A stretch of DNA of 7,049 nucleotides from Clostridia bacterium (GCA_017442445.1 JAFRZS010000247.1:1-7049); one strand, 5' to 3'; shown: positions 1 to 4,772, counted from the first letter of the stretch. Made by a program: numbers and translations. Notes: generated by a model not told the origin, from the letters alone.

Positions 1-1
1 T

Positions 2-67
2 GCGCACTTCCTGAACGGTCTTTACATAAGAGAAACATTAAATGAGTTCAAGAAAATATTTGAGTAA
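2..67 (+). CDS. C-terminal end of an unidentified protein (partial, 5' end outside window)
   Basis: The second forward frame is open from the window edge and ends at TAA (65-67), giving 21 residues (AHFLNGLYIRETLNEFKKIF plus a final E). The other two forward frames stop earlier or give less protein-like tails. The fragment is amphipathic and looks like a C-terminal helix. A strong terminator hairpin begins 13 bases after the stop, as expected for the end of a transcription unit convergent with rnhA. The fragment is too short to assign a family, and a chance open frame of this length is possible. Confidence 0.45.
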   Translation, partial: AHFLNGLYIRETLNEFKKIFE

Positions 68-80
68 TGATATAATGAAA

Positions 81-116
81 TAAGCACCGAAAAAGCATTT
101 CGCTTTTCGGTGCTTA
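81..116. terminator. Bidirectional rho-independent terminator shared by the upstream gene and rnhA
   Basis: Left arm 81-96 pairs with right arm 102-116 (core TAAGCACCGAAAA / TTTTCGGTGCTTA, then GC/GC after one bulged A), leaving a 5-base loop. T-rich sequence follows on both strands, though neither side has a long uninterrupted T run. The hairpin contains the rnhA stop codon (114-116 on the - strand), so it ends rnhA transcription as well as that of the gene entering from the left. Confidence 0.8.
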
Positions 117-566
117 TTTGCTGTATTTCTGCGACTGTGCAACAGCAAGTTTGTCGCATCTTTCATTTTCGGGGTGACCGGCATGACCTTCAACCCATAT
201 GAATTTATATTCATGGCGTTCAAGCTCACGCAAAAGCAAATCCCATAAGTCAGAATTTAAAGCAGGTTTTTTATCGGATTTTCTCCACCCGTTTTTCTTC
301 CAGCCTTCTGCCCAGCCTTTTGTGATTCCGTCACAGACATAACGCGAGTCAGTGCAGATTGTAACATTGCATTTTTCTTTGAGAGCCTGAAGTGCAGAGA
401 TTACTGCAGTAAGCTCCATACGGTTATTGGTTGTATTGGCATTACCGCCCGATAGTTCTTTTTCAACGCCCTTGTAGCGCAGTACAGCTCCCCAACCGCC
501 GGGGCCGGGATTTCCCGAACAGGCGCCGTCAGTAAATATTTCAACAAATTTTAAAGTAGCAGACAT
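114..566 (-). CDS. rnhA: Ribonuclease HI
   Basis: Ribonuclease HI is a cytoplasmic endonuclease that cuts the RNA strand of RNA-DNA hybrids, removing R-loops and primer RNA. The 150-residue product has the whole family pattern: FTDGACSGNPGPGGWG at the N-terminus, NRMELTAVISAL in the middle, TDSRYVCDGITKGW, and WVEGHAGHPENERCDKLA near the C-terminus. The carboxylate catalytic set is present as D13, E51, D73 and D138, with the mobile-loop histidine at H128, matching D10, E48, D70, D134 and H124 of E. coli. Length is close to the usual ~155 residues. I chose ATG at 564-566 because GGAG lies 8 bases upstream of it; an in-frame TTG at 576-578 would place that ribosome binding site inside the gene. 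It is a single-gene unit, ending in the hairpin shared with the convergent gene to its left. It has no N-terminal hybrid-binding domain, so it is the short bacterial type. Confidence 0.97.
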   Translation of the reverse strand: MSATLKFVEIFTDGACSGNPGPGGWGAVLRYKGVEKELSGGNANTTNNRMELTAVISALQALKEKCNVTICTDSRYVCDGITKGWAEGWKKNGWRKSDKKPALNSDLWDLLLRELERHEYKFIWVEGHAGHPENERCDKLAVAQSQKYSK

Positions 567-590
567 AATTATCTCCAATCAGAAAATGTG

Positions 591-619
591 AGTATATGCT
601 ATCACATATTTATTTTAAA
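591..619 (-). promoter_or_regulatory. Probable rnhA promoter
   Basis: Read on the - strand, TTTAAA (614-619) and TATACT (591-596) are 17 bases apart, placing the start of transcription near 584, about 18 bases before the rnhA start codon. The -35 is weak (4 of 6 consensus bases), so other AT-rich placements are possible. The -10 overlaps an imperfect inverted repeat (AATGTGA...TCACATATT, 583-610). Confidence 0.38.
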
Positions 620-678
620 TGCAAGTGTAAATAAAAGAAAGAATTTTGAAAAATTTAGTAGAAAAATGAAAAAAAGAC

Positions 679-706
679 TTGCAATAAACAATAATTGTGA
701 TATAAT
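679..706 (+). promoter_or_regulatory. Promoter of the small hypothetical gene, extended -10 type
   Basis: TTGCAA (679-684) and a perfect TATAAT (701-706) are separated by 16 bases, and TGA directly precedes the -10 (TGATATAAT), forming an extended -10 element. Transcription would start near 713, giving a leader of about 50 bases before the ATG at 763. The leader is purine-rich with no obvious riboswitch-like fold. Confidence 0.7.
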
Positions 707-762
707 ATCACAAAGAGTATGTGAAAAATATGCACAATCAATAATGAAAAGAGGGATGCTTT

Positions 763-999
763 ATGCCAAAGAGAGATATTAATATTATCAGAGCAGTACA
801 GTTTTTAAGGACTAATTACATCGGCGCGGCTATTCTTGAAACAGGAGTAATGATTCATATGAGGAGTGACGGAAGCGCATTGGGGGAAGACGGCAGGATT
901 TATTATGCGGTATCAGAATATGACGAAAACGGTGATTGCGAAATTTTAGGATACAGCAGTGAAATCAAGGAACCGCTTGACAGAATAAGAAAAAATTAA
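763..999 (+). CDS. Small hypothetical protein, 78 aa
   Basis: I do not recognise this family. The frame starts at ATG 763 with GAGGGA 6 bases upstream, has a near-consensus promoter at 679-706 and ends at TAA 997-999, 78 bases before a perfect terminator hairpin, so it has all the parts of a single-gene unit. The 78-residue product is soluble, with no signal peptide or membrane segment. The N-terminal ~20 residues (KRDINIIRAVQFLRTNYIG) look helical; the middle (IRYY-type GRIYYAVSEYDENGDCEILGYSS, broken here: GRIYYAVSEYDEN, then GDCEILGYSS) is polar and likely beta-rich; the end is a short charged helix. One cysteine (in GDCEIL), no metal motif. It has normal codon use compared with neighbours. 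A coding role is likely but the function is unknown. Confidence 0.66.
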   Translation: MPKRDINIIRAVQFLRTNYIGAAILETGVMIHMRSDGSALGEDGRIYYAVSEYDENGDCEILGYSSEIKEPLDRIRKN

Positions 1000-1024
1000 C
1001 GCAAAGTGCAAAATGTCGGGCTCT

Positions 1025-1080
1025 GCTGTGCGTTTGCTAAATTGTTACTACGCAACAGCTAAATTATTTCATAGCTAAAT
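1025..1080. repeat. Imperfect hairpin and three GCTAAAT repeats ahead of a terminator
   Basis: GCTGTGCG (1025-1032) can pair with CGCAACAGC (1051-1059) with one bulged base. GCTAAAT occurs three times, at 1036-1042, 1058-1064 and 1074-1080; the last one runs into the terminator stem. The stretch follows the stop codon of the small gene, has no open frame of note, and looks like repeat-derived DNA rather than a gene. Its role is not known. Confidence 0.4.
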
Positions 1081-1122
1081 CCCTCAGTCAAAATCAAAGA
1101 TTTTGACTGAGGGATTGTTTTT
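1078..1122 (+). terminator. Rho-independent terminator, perfect 18-bp stem
   Basis: Positions 1078-1095 are exactly complementary to 1099-1116 (start AATCCCTCAG, end CTGAGGGATT) around an AAA loop, and G plus five T (1118-1122) follow on the + strand. There is no T run on the other strand, so it acts rightward, ending transcription from the small gene at 763-999. Confidence 0.8.
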
Positions 1123-1164
1123 GATTGCTGTACGCAGTACCCTTAACATTTGCGAAGCTCAGGA

Positions 1165-1211
1165 ACGCCGAGTGATGATGTTTGTACATAACGAAGTGAT
1201 CTGCACATTTT
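1165..1211. repeat. Degenerate 3' remnant of the 120-bp repeat
   Basis: 1165-1190 aligns with 1281-1306 of the first full copy at 20 of 26 bases, and 1199-1211 (TCTGCACATTTT) repeats the conserved right arm of the element, with a few bases lost between the two blocks. The left half is not recognisable. This is best read as an older, decayed copy. The stretch 1123-1164 before it shows nothing I can name apart from a short GTAC-GCA-GTAC palindrome. Confidence 0.5.
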
Positions 1212-1234
1212 AAACATAAAACAAGGGGATAGGA

Positions 1235-1331
1235 AAAAATGCGCAGAATGGACAAACTGATCCCGAAGGCGTACAAAGGTACGTCGAGAGGCGAGGTTTG
1301 TTCATAGCATTTATGCGGTCTGCACATTTTT
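1235..1331. other. Foldable element, copy 1 (candidate structured RNA or palindromic repeat)
   Basis: The outer stem 1235-1247 pairs with 1319-1331 (13 positions, one C-A mismatch). Inside it, 1250-1274 and 1279-1303 form a symmetric hairpin of two 25-base arms around a 4-base loop: a 9-pair outer helix (two wobble pairs), an internal loop starting with tandem G-A/A-G mismatches, two C-G pairs, a second 4x4 internal loop, and a 7-pair tip. A minor GCA/TGC hairpin (1307-1316) could form a third arm. Pairing was checked base by base by eye; no energy calculation was possible. Either strand could fold, so the sense strand is undecided. Confidence 0.5.
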
Positions 1332-1354
1332 AACATAAAAATAAGGGGATAGGA

Positions 1355-1451
1355 AAAAATGCGCAGAATGGACAAACTGATCCCGAAGGCGTACGAAGGT
1401 ACGTCGAGCGGTGAGGTTTGTTCATAGCATTTATGCGGTCTGCACATTTTT
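1355..1451. other. Foldable element, copy 2
   Basis: The second copy has the same outer stem (1355-1367 with 1439-1451) and the same inner hairpin (arms 1370-1394 and 1399-1423). Its three differences from copy 1 lie in the tetraloop (1395) and at two already mismatched positions (1409, 1412), so no base pair is lost. It ends 20 bases from the T tract of the 5S rRNA terminator, which points toward it. Confidence 0.5.
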
Positions 1452-1470
1452 AACATCCCCTTCAGGGAAT

Positions 1471-1499
1471 AAAAAAACAGCCACCCTATTGGATGACTG
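1471..1499 (-). terminator. Terminator of the 5S rRNA gene
   Basis: On the - strand CAGTCATCC (1491-1499) pairs with GGGTGGCTG (1478-1486) around the loop AATA, nine pairs including G-T wobbles, followed at once by seven T (1477-1471). It begins about 8 bases after the end of the mature 5S sequence. Confidence 0.87.
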
Positions 1500-1506
1500 A
1501 ATTTGT

Positions 1507-1619
1507 GTGTTGGCATCGTCCTATCTTCCCAGGAAAACCAAGTATTTTCGGCACTGATGAGCTTAACTACCGTGTTCGGTATGGGAACGGGTGGACCCTC
1601 ATCGTCATTAACACCAACT
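1507..1619 (-). rRNA. rrf: 5S ribosomal RNA
   Basis: The - strand carries the 5S signature blocks in order: CCACCCGTTCCCATACCGAA, then CACGGTAGTTAAGCTCATCA, GTGCCGA, a shortened helix IV/V region with CCTGGGA, and GATAGGACGATGCCAAC. The ends pair as GTTGGT / GCCAAC (helix I), fixing the mature molecule at about 1508-1618, roughly 111 bases. Compared with the Bacillus 5S the 5' half aligns without gaps, while the 3' half is about five bases shorter in the helix IV area. It carries its own promoter and terminator, and there is no 23S or tRNA next to it, so it is transcribed alone. Exact ends are estimated to within a few bases. Confidence 0.95.
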
Positions 1620-1644
1620 CATTGAGCACTCGTTGCGCTCAATG
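1620..1644 (-). other. Leader hairpin directly 5' of the 5S rRNA
   Basis: CATTGAGC (1637-1644 on the - strand) pairs perfectly with GCTCAATG (1620-1627) around a 9-base loop. It occupies nearly the whole predicted leader, between the expected transcription start near 1646 and the mature 5S end, and touches the 5S helix I. It probably shapes precursor folding or processing; it is too near the promoter, and lacks a T run, to be a terminator. Confidence 0.55.
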
Positions 1645-1652
1645 TGTTAAGA

Positions 1653-1681
1653 ATTATAACACCACATTAGAAAAAAATCAA
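1653..1681 (-). promoter_or_regulatory. 5S rRNA promoter, extended -10
   Basis: Read on the - strand, TTGATT (1676-1681) and a perfect TATAAT (1653-1658) are 17 bases apart, and TG plus one base precedes the -10 (TGTTATAAT). Transcription would start near 1646. The sequence between 1682 and 1735 is T/A-rich and could act as an upstream element. The promoter is divergent from the zinc operon promoter at 1774-1803. Confidence 0.85.
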
Positions 1682-1773
1682 GTGTTTTTGTAAAAAAAAT
1701 TTAAAAATGTTCATTTTTTATTAATAGATGTAATTATTGAGTGATTTTATAAGCTTTTTAGTGCAAAATTACC

Positions 1774-1803
1774 TTGACATAGGCGCTTTTTCAGGGTTAT
1801 ACT
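1774..1803 (+). promoter_or_regulatory. Promoter of the zur-znuACB operon
   Basis: A perfect TTGACA (1774-1779) is followed after 18 bases by TATACT (1798-1803). Transcription would start near 1810, inside the inverted-repeat operator at 1807-1835, so a bound repressor would block polymerase directly. Confidence 0.72.
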
Positions 1804-1806
1804 ATA

Positions 1807-1835
1807 AATATGAAAATGGTTTTCATTTTCATATT
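1807..1835 (+). promoter_or_regulatory. Fur/Zur-type operator, perfect 11-7-11 inverted repeat
   Basis: AATATGAAAAT (1807-1817) and ATTTTCATATT (1825-1835) are exactly complementary across a 7-base spacer. Nested in it is a second palindrome, TGAAAA-TGG-TTTTCA (1811-1825), similar in shape to Fur-family boxes of the TGAAAATnATTTTCA kind. It covers the predicted transcription start and ends one base before GGAGG. The likely ligand is the product of the next gene. As RNA the same bases could form a hairpin beside the ribosome binding site. Confidence 0.75.
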
Positions 1836-1847
1836 GGAGGAAATAGC

Positions 1848-2264
1848 TTGGAAAATATAAGAGATTATAAAACAAAACAGCGAGAAACAATACTTGAAAT
1901 ACTTAAAGCTCAATCAGACAGACATATGACGGTCAAGGATATAATGGAGGAGCTACGCTCAAAGTCAGTGAATGTCGGACAGACAACAGTTTACCGTTAT
2001 CTTGATAAGCTTGTGTCATCGGGAGAGTTGCGTAAATATCAGGCACATGACGGACTTTCAACCTGTTATCAGTATATAGGTGCAGGGGATTGTCATAATC
2101 ATTATCATTTTATGTGTGTGAATTGCGGAGAGCTTACGCACCTTGAATGTAAACATATTGACTCACTTGCAAACCATGTATTTGACGAACATGAATTTAC
2201 CGTTGACTGTTTCAAAACAGTATTTTACGGAGTCTGCAAAAATTGTAACGGAGAAATGAAATGA
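1848..2264 (+). CDS. zur: Fur-family metal-responsive repressor, probably Zur
   Basis: Fur-family proteins are dimeric DNA-binding repressors that use a metal ion as co-repressor. The 138-residue product has an N-terminal winged helix (about 5-75) with the recognition-helix pattern VGQTTVYRYLDKL (43-55), then a metal-binding dimerisation domain: CHNHYHFMCVNCGE (82-95), with H83, H85 and H87, and paired cysteines C90/C93 and C130/C133 for a structural zinc. I start it at TTG 1848-1850, 7 bases after GGAGG (1836-1840), which gives the normal family length; the frame is open back to 1737 but that extension lies over the promoter and operator. The stop overlaps znuA by ATGA. Being first in an operon with zinc-type ABC transporter genes, it is most likely the zinc regulator and probably autoregulatory through 1807-1835. 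PerR, Fur or a manganese regulator cannot be excluded from sequence alone. Confidence 0.9.
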   Translation: MENIRDYKTKQRETILEILKAQSDRHMTVKDIMEELRSKSVNVGQTTVYRYLDKLVSSGELRKYQAHDGLSTCYQYIGAGDCHNHYHFMCVNCGELTHLECKHIDSLANHVFDEHEFTVDCFKTVFYGVCKNCNGEMK

Positions 2265-3175
2265 AAAAACTTATAGCAATATTATTATCTTTAGTTTTGT
2301 TGGTGTCTTTTGTCGGTTGCACAACTGAACCCGTGACAAGCAGCGAAAAGCTTTCAATAGTAACAACACTTTTTCCGCAGTATGATTTCTGTCGGGAAAT
2401 AGTGGGGGATAAGGCAGAGGTAAAACTGTTACTTCCTCCCGGAGTTGAAAGTCATACATTTGAGCCGACTACTGCGGATATAATCGAAATTGAAAAGTGC
2501 GATGTTTTTATTTACACAGGCGACAGCATGGAAGCATGGGCGGGAAGAATAATCGGAAGCCTTAACAATGCCAATCTGAGAGTTGTTGACATCTCTGAGA
2601 ATATTGAAATGAAGGAAGCTGAAAGCGACCACGAGCATCATTCTCATGAACGCGATCCGCATGTATGGACAAGTCCGGAAAATGCGATGAAAATTGTTCA
2701 GCACATTCTCAGAAATCTTATTGAAGCTGACCCTGAAAATAAAGATTATTATACACAGAATGCGAACAATTATATCAGAAAGCTCGGCAATCTTGATATT
2801 GACTTTGAAAATCTGATTGAGAACAGCAATAAGGACAAAATTATTTTTGGCGGAAGATGTGCGTTTTTGTATTTCCTTGAGGAATATGACCTTGACTATA
2901 TGAGCGCCTATGCATCGTGTTCAACTGAAAACGAGCCGTCAGCAGATAATCTTACAAACATAATTGACACAGTTAAACGAGAAAAAATTTCTGCAATATA
3001 TTATGAAGAATTGACCGATCCGAAAATCGGCAGAACACTGTGCAAAGAAACGGGCGCAGAGTTGTTGCTTCTGCATTCATGCCACAATGTATCAAAAGAG
3101 GATTTTGAAAACGGAGTGACATATTTGTCTTTAATGCAACAGAATCTTGAAAATCTCAGAAAGGGACTTCAGTAA
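2261..3175 (+). CDS. znuA: Zinc-type ABC transporter substrate-binding lipoprotein
   Basis: This is a cluster A-I (ZnuA/TroA-like) binding protein that captures a divalent metal outside the membrane and hands it to the permease. The 304 residues begin with a lipoprotein signal (MKKLIAILLSLVLLVSFVGC) with the modified cysteine at C20; the -3 position is F, where L is usual. The first lobe has LPPGVESHTFEPT with ligand H65. A short His-rich loop, DHEHHSHERDPH (123-134), comes before the conserved DPHVW (H134), as in zinc-type members. A long helix links to the second lobe. Where classical ZnuA has a third ligand histidine in a HDAFGYF-like motif, this protein has GGRCAFLYF (197-205), so that histidine is missing; CSTENEPSA (220-228) and LHSCHNVS (271-278) are the possible substitutes. 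The start is set by GGAG 7 bases upstream and overlaps the regulator's stop. Zinc is the best guess; manganese is possible. Confidence 0.95.
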   Translation: MKKLIAILLSLVLLVSFVGCTTEPVTSSEKLSIVTTLFPQYDFCREIVGDKAEVKLLLPPGVESHTFEPTTADIIEIEKCDVFIYTGDSMEAWAGRIIGSLNNANLRVVDISENIEMKEAESDHEHHSHERDPHVWTSPENAMKIVQHILRNLIEADPENKDYYTQNANNYIRKLGNLDIDFENLIENSNKDKIIFGGRCAFLYFLEEYDLDYMSAYASCSTENEPSADNLTNIIDTVKREKISAIYYEELTDPKIGRTLCKETGAELLLLHSCHNVSKEDFENGVTYLSLMQQNLENLRKGLQ

Positions 3176-3876
3176 TGCCATTGATAAAATGTGAAAATTT
3201 GCATTTACATTATGATAAAACGCCTGTTGTTCACAATGTAAGCTTTGAGGTTGAGGAAGGCGACTTTGTCAGCATTGTCGGTGAAAACGGCACGGGTAAA
3301 TCAACACTTGTAAAAGGCATTTTAGGGCTTATAAAAAATGCTGACGGAAAAGTTATATTTGACGGCATCTCAAAAAACGAAATAGGATATCTTCCTCAGC
3401 AGACGAGTGTCCAGAAGGATTTTCCCGCAAGTGTTTATGAGGTTGTGATGTCTGCGTTTCAGAATAAAAGCTTTCCGTTTTATAAAAAATCTCAGAAGCA
3501 ACTCGCAGATGAAAATATAAAGCTTTTGGGAATTGAAAACATCAGGAAAAAATCCTATATGGATTTATCGGGCGGACAGCAGCAGAGAGTTTTGTTGGCA
3601 CGAGCGTTGTGTGCAACAAAAAAATTGCTTATCCTTGATGAGCCGATAACAGGACTTGACCCTGTTGTGACAGCGGAATTTTATGAGCTGATTTCTGAGC
3701 TTCACAAAGAAAAAGGACTTACGATTTTGATGGTATCTCACGATGTAAAGCGTGCCGTTGAAAGTTCTGATAAAATTCTGCATATGGATAAAAAGGTACT
3801 GTTTTTCGGTAAAACCGAGGATTATATAAAAACAGAATACTTTAACAAAATGACAGGAGGAAATGAAAATGCTTGA
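3175..3876 (+). CDS. znuC: Zinc-type ABC transporter ATP-binding protein
   Basis: This cytoplasmic ATPase powers the metal importer. The 233 residues contain every motif of an active ABC ATPase: Walker A GENGTGKST (36-44), a Q loop at LPQQ (73-76), signature LSGGQQQR (131-138), Walker B LLILDEP (151-157) with D155 and E156, the D loop GLD (160-162), and the switch histidine in VSHD (H189). Length is usual for ZnuC/MntB-type ATPases without a C-terminal extension. The start codon overlaps the znuA stop by one base (TAATG), and the stop overlaps the permease start, which implies translational coupling within the operon. Family assignment is firm; the metal is inferred from the linked regulator and the His-rich binding protein. 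Confidence 0.95.
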   Translation: MPLIKCENLHLHYDKTPVVHNVSFEVEEGDFVSIVGENGTGKSTLVKGILGLIKNADGKVIFDGISKNEIGYLPQQTSVQKDFPASVYEVVMSAFQNKSFPFYKKSQKQLADENIKLLGIENIRKKSYMDLSGGQQQRVLLARALCATKKLLILDEPITGLDPVVTAEFYELISELHKEKGLTILMVSHDVKRAVESSDKILHMDKKVLFFGKTEDYIKTEYFNKMTGGNENA

Positions 3877-4684
3877 AACAGTTTCCTCAATGTTTTCTTA
3901 TGATTTTATGGTACGGGCAATCGTAGTCGGAATACTCGTATCGCTTTGTGCGGCGCTTTTGGGAGTAAGCCTTGTTCTTAAAAGATATTCAATGATAGGT
4001 GACGGCTTATCACATGTAGGCTTCGGTGCACTGTCAATAGCACTGGCTATGAATGTCGCACCGCTTGTTGTGTCAATACCTGTAGTTGTAATTGCCGCAT
4101 TTCTGCTTTTAAGAATATCAGAAAACAGCAAAATCAAAGGTGATTCCGCAATTGCAATTATATCCTCGTCGGCACTTGCAATAGGTATTATCGTTACCTC
4201 GCTGACAACGGGAATGAATCTTGATATCAACAGTTATATGTTCGGCTCGATTTTGGCAATAAGCGAAAGCGACGTGTGGCTGAGTGTTATTCTGACAGTA
4301 ATTGTGCTTGTTCTGTTTGTGCTTTTCTACAACAAAATTTTTGCAGTGACATTTGACGAAAACTTTGCAAAAGCAGTCGGCACAAAAACAAATATCTATA
4401 ATATGCTGATAGCGGTTTTGGCGGCAATTACAATAGTTGTCGGAATGAGAATGATGGGTGCATTACTTATCTCAAGTCTGATAATTTTTCCGTCGCTTAC
4501 AAGTATGCGTGTGTTCAAAAGCTTCCGCAGTGTTGTGATTTCATCAGCAATTATTTCGGTAGTATGTTTTATAATCGGAATAACGGTATCGTTCCTGTAT
4601 CCCGTACCCGCAGGGCCTTCAATCGTAATAACGAATCTGATAGCATTTCTGATTTTTTGGCTTGTAGGTAAAATAAAAAGATAG
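3869..4684 (+). CDS. znuB: Zinc-type ABC transporter permease (ABC-3 family)
   Basis: This is the integral membrane channel subunit that pairs with the ATPase and receives the metal from the lipoprotein. The 271 residues are almost entirely hydrophobic with about eight membrane-spanning stretches. ABC-3 family landmarks are GDGLSHVGFGALSIAL after the first span (the coupling region with the ATPase), GMRMMGALLISSLIIFPSLT in the second half, and PAGPSIVI before the last span. The end is the short basic tail GKIKR. I prefer ATG 3869 over ATG 3863, because AGGAGG (3855-3860) is 8 bases from the former and only 2 from the latter; either way the gene overlaps the end of the ATPase gene. It is the last gene of the operon, followed within 10 bases by a long hairpin. 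Confidence 0.94.
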   Translation: MLETVSSMFSYDFMVRAIVVGILVSLCAALLGVSLVLKRYSMIGDGLSHVGFGALSIALAMNVAPLVVSIPVVVIAAFLLLRISENSKIKGDSAIAIISSSALAIGIIVTSLTTGMNLDINSYMFGSILAISESDVWLSVILTVIVLVLFVLFYNKIFAVTFDENFAKAVGTKTNIYNMLIAVLAAITIVVGMRMMGALLISSLIIFPSLTSMRVFKSFRSVVISSAIISVVCFIIGITVSFLYPVPAGPSIVITNLIAFLIFWLVGKIKR

Positions 4685-4691
4685 AAACGGA

Positions 4692-4730
4692 AATTATCAC
4701 ACATTTTCTTGCTGAAAATGTGTGATAATT
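4692..4730 (+). terminator. Probable operon-end hairpin, 17-bp stem without a T tract
   Basis: 4692-4708 is exactly complementary to 4714-4730 (AATTATCACA... and ...TGTGATAATT) around TTGCT. It follows the znuB stop by 7 bases, the usual place for a terminator. No run of T follows on either strand; the + strand continues GTATAAAAAA. It may terminate inefficiently, protect the mRNA 3' end, or separate the zinc operon from the downstream promoter. Confidence 0.55.
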
Positions 4731-4743
4731 GTATAAAAAAGCA

Positions 4744-4772
4744 TTGAAAAAAATTTAACAATGTTGTATAAT
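4744..4772 (+). promoter_or_regulatory. Promoter of the pduL operon
   Basis: TTGAAA (4744-4749) and a perfect TATAAT (4767-4772) are separated by 17 bases. Transcription would start near 4779, leaving a leader of about 28 bases before the pduL ATG. The -10 lies in the first of two 14-base direct repeats (4761-4788). Confidence 0.72.

Larger units (their letters stand above)
1223..1456. repeat. Tandem 120-bp direct repeat, two nearly identical copies
   Basis: The block 1223-1336 recurs at 1343-1456 with an offset of exactly 120 bases and only three differences in 114 positions (A1275/G1395, A1289/C1409, C1292/T1412). The conserved right-arm motif TCTGCACATTTT occurs at the end of each copy and also at the end of a decayed earlier copy near 1200, so the array once held at least three units. 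It sits between a rightward and a leftward terminator, in DNA not needed for either neighbour. There are no flanking spacers of a CRISPR kind and no transposase in the window. Confidence 0.93.

Noticed and set aside
588..782. 64-codon + strand open frame
   Set aside because: It has no ribosome binding site, runs through the promoter of the next gene, overlaps its start, and its composition is Lys/Asn-rich as expected from AT-rich non-coding DNA.
1239..1427. Two 22-codon + strand frames (1239-1307 and 1359-1427) beginning MRRMDKLIPKAY, with AGGA upstream
   Set aside because: Two of the three differences between copies change the amino acid, while none disturbs the folding. RNA or DNA structure explains the conservation better than a peptide; no promoter is seen.
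1200..1456. CRISPR array
   Set aside because: The repeat unit is 120 bp with only ~23 bases between foldable units, and those are themselves repeated, so there are no unique spacers; no cas genes are present.
1094..1516. 140-codon - strand open frame with a 40-residue repeat
   Set aside because: The internal repeat only reflects the 120-bp DNA repeat, whose length is a multiple of three. The frame begins in the 5S terminator region and ends in the terminator hairpin of another gene; composition is unlike a protein.
1493..1693. 66-codon + strand open frame
   Set aside because: It is the antisense of the 5S rRNA gene and its promoter.
1737..1847. N-terminal extension of the Fur-family gene
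   Set aside because: It would cover the TTGACA promoter and the operator, has no ribosome binding site, and would add residues absent from the family.
3898..4230. 110-codon - strand frame inside znuB, and similar frames opposite znuA, znuC and pduL
   Set aside because: They are shadows of well-supported genes, lack ribosome binding sites and resemble no protein family.
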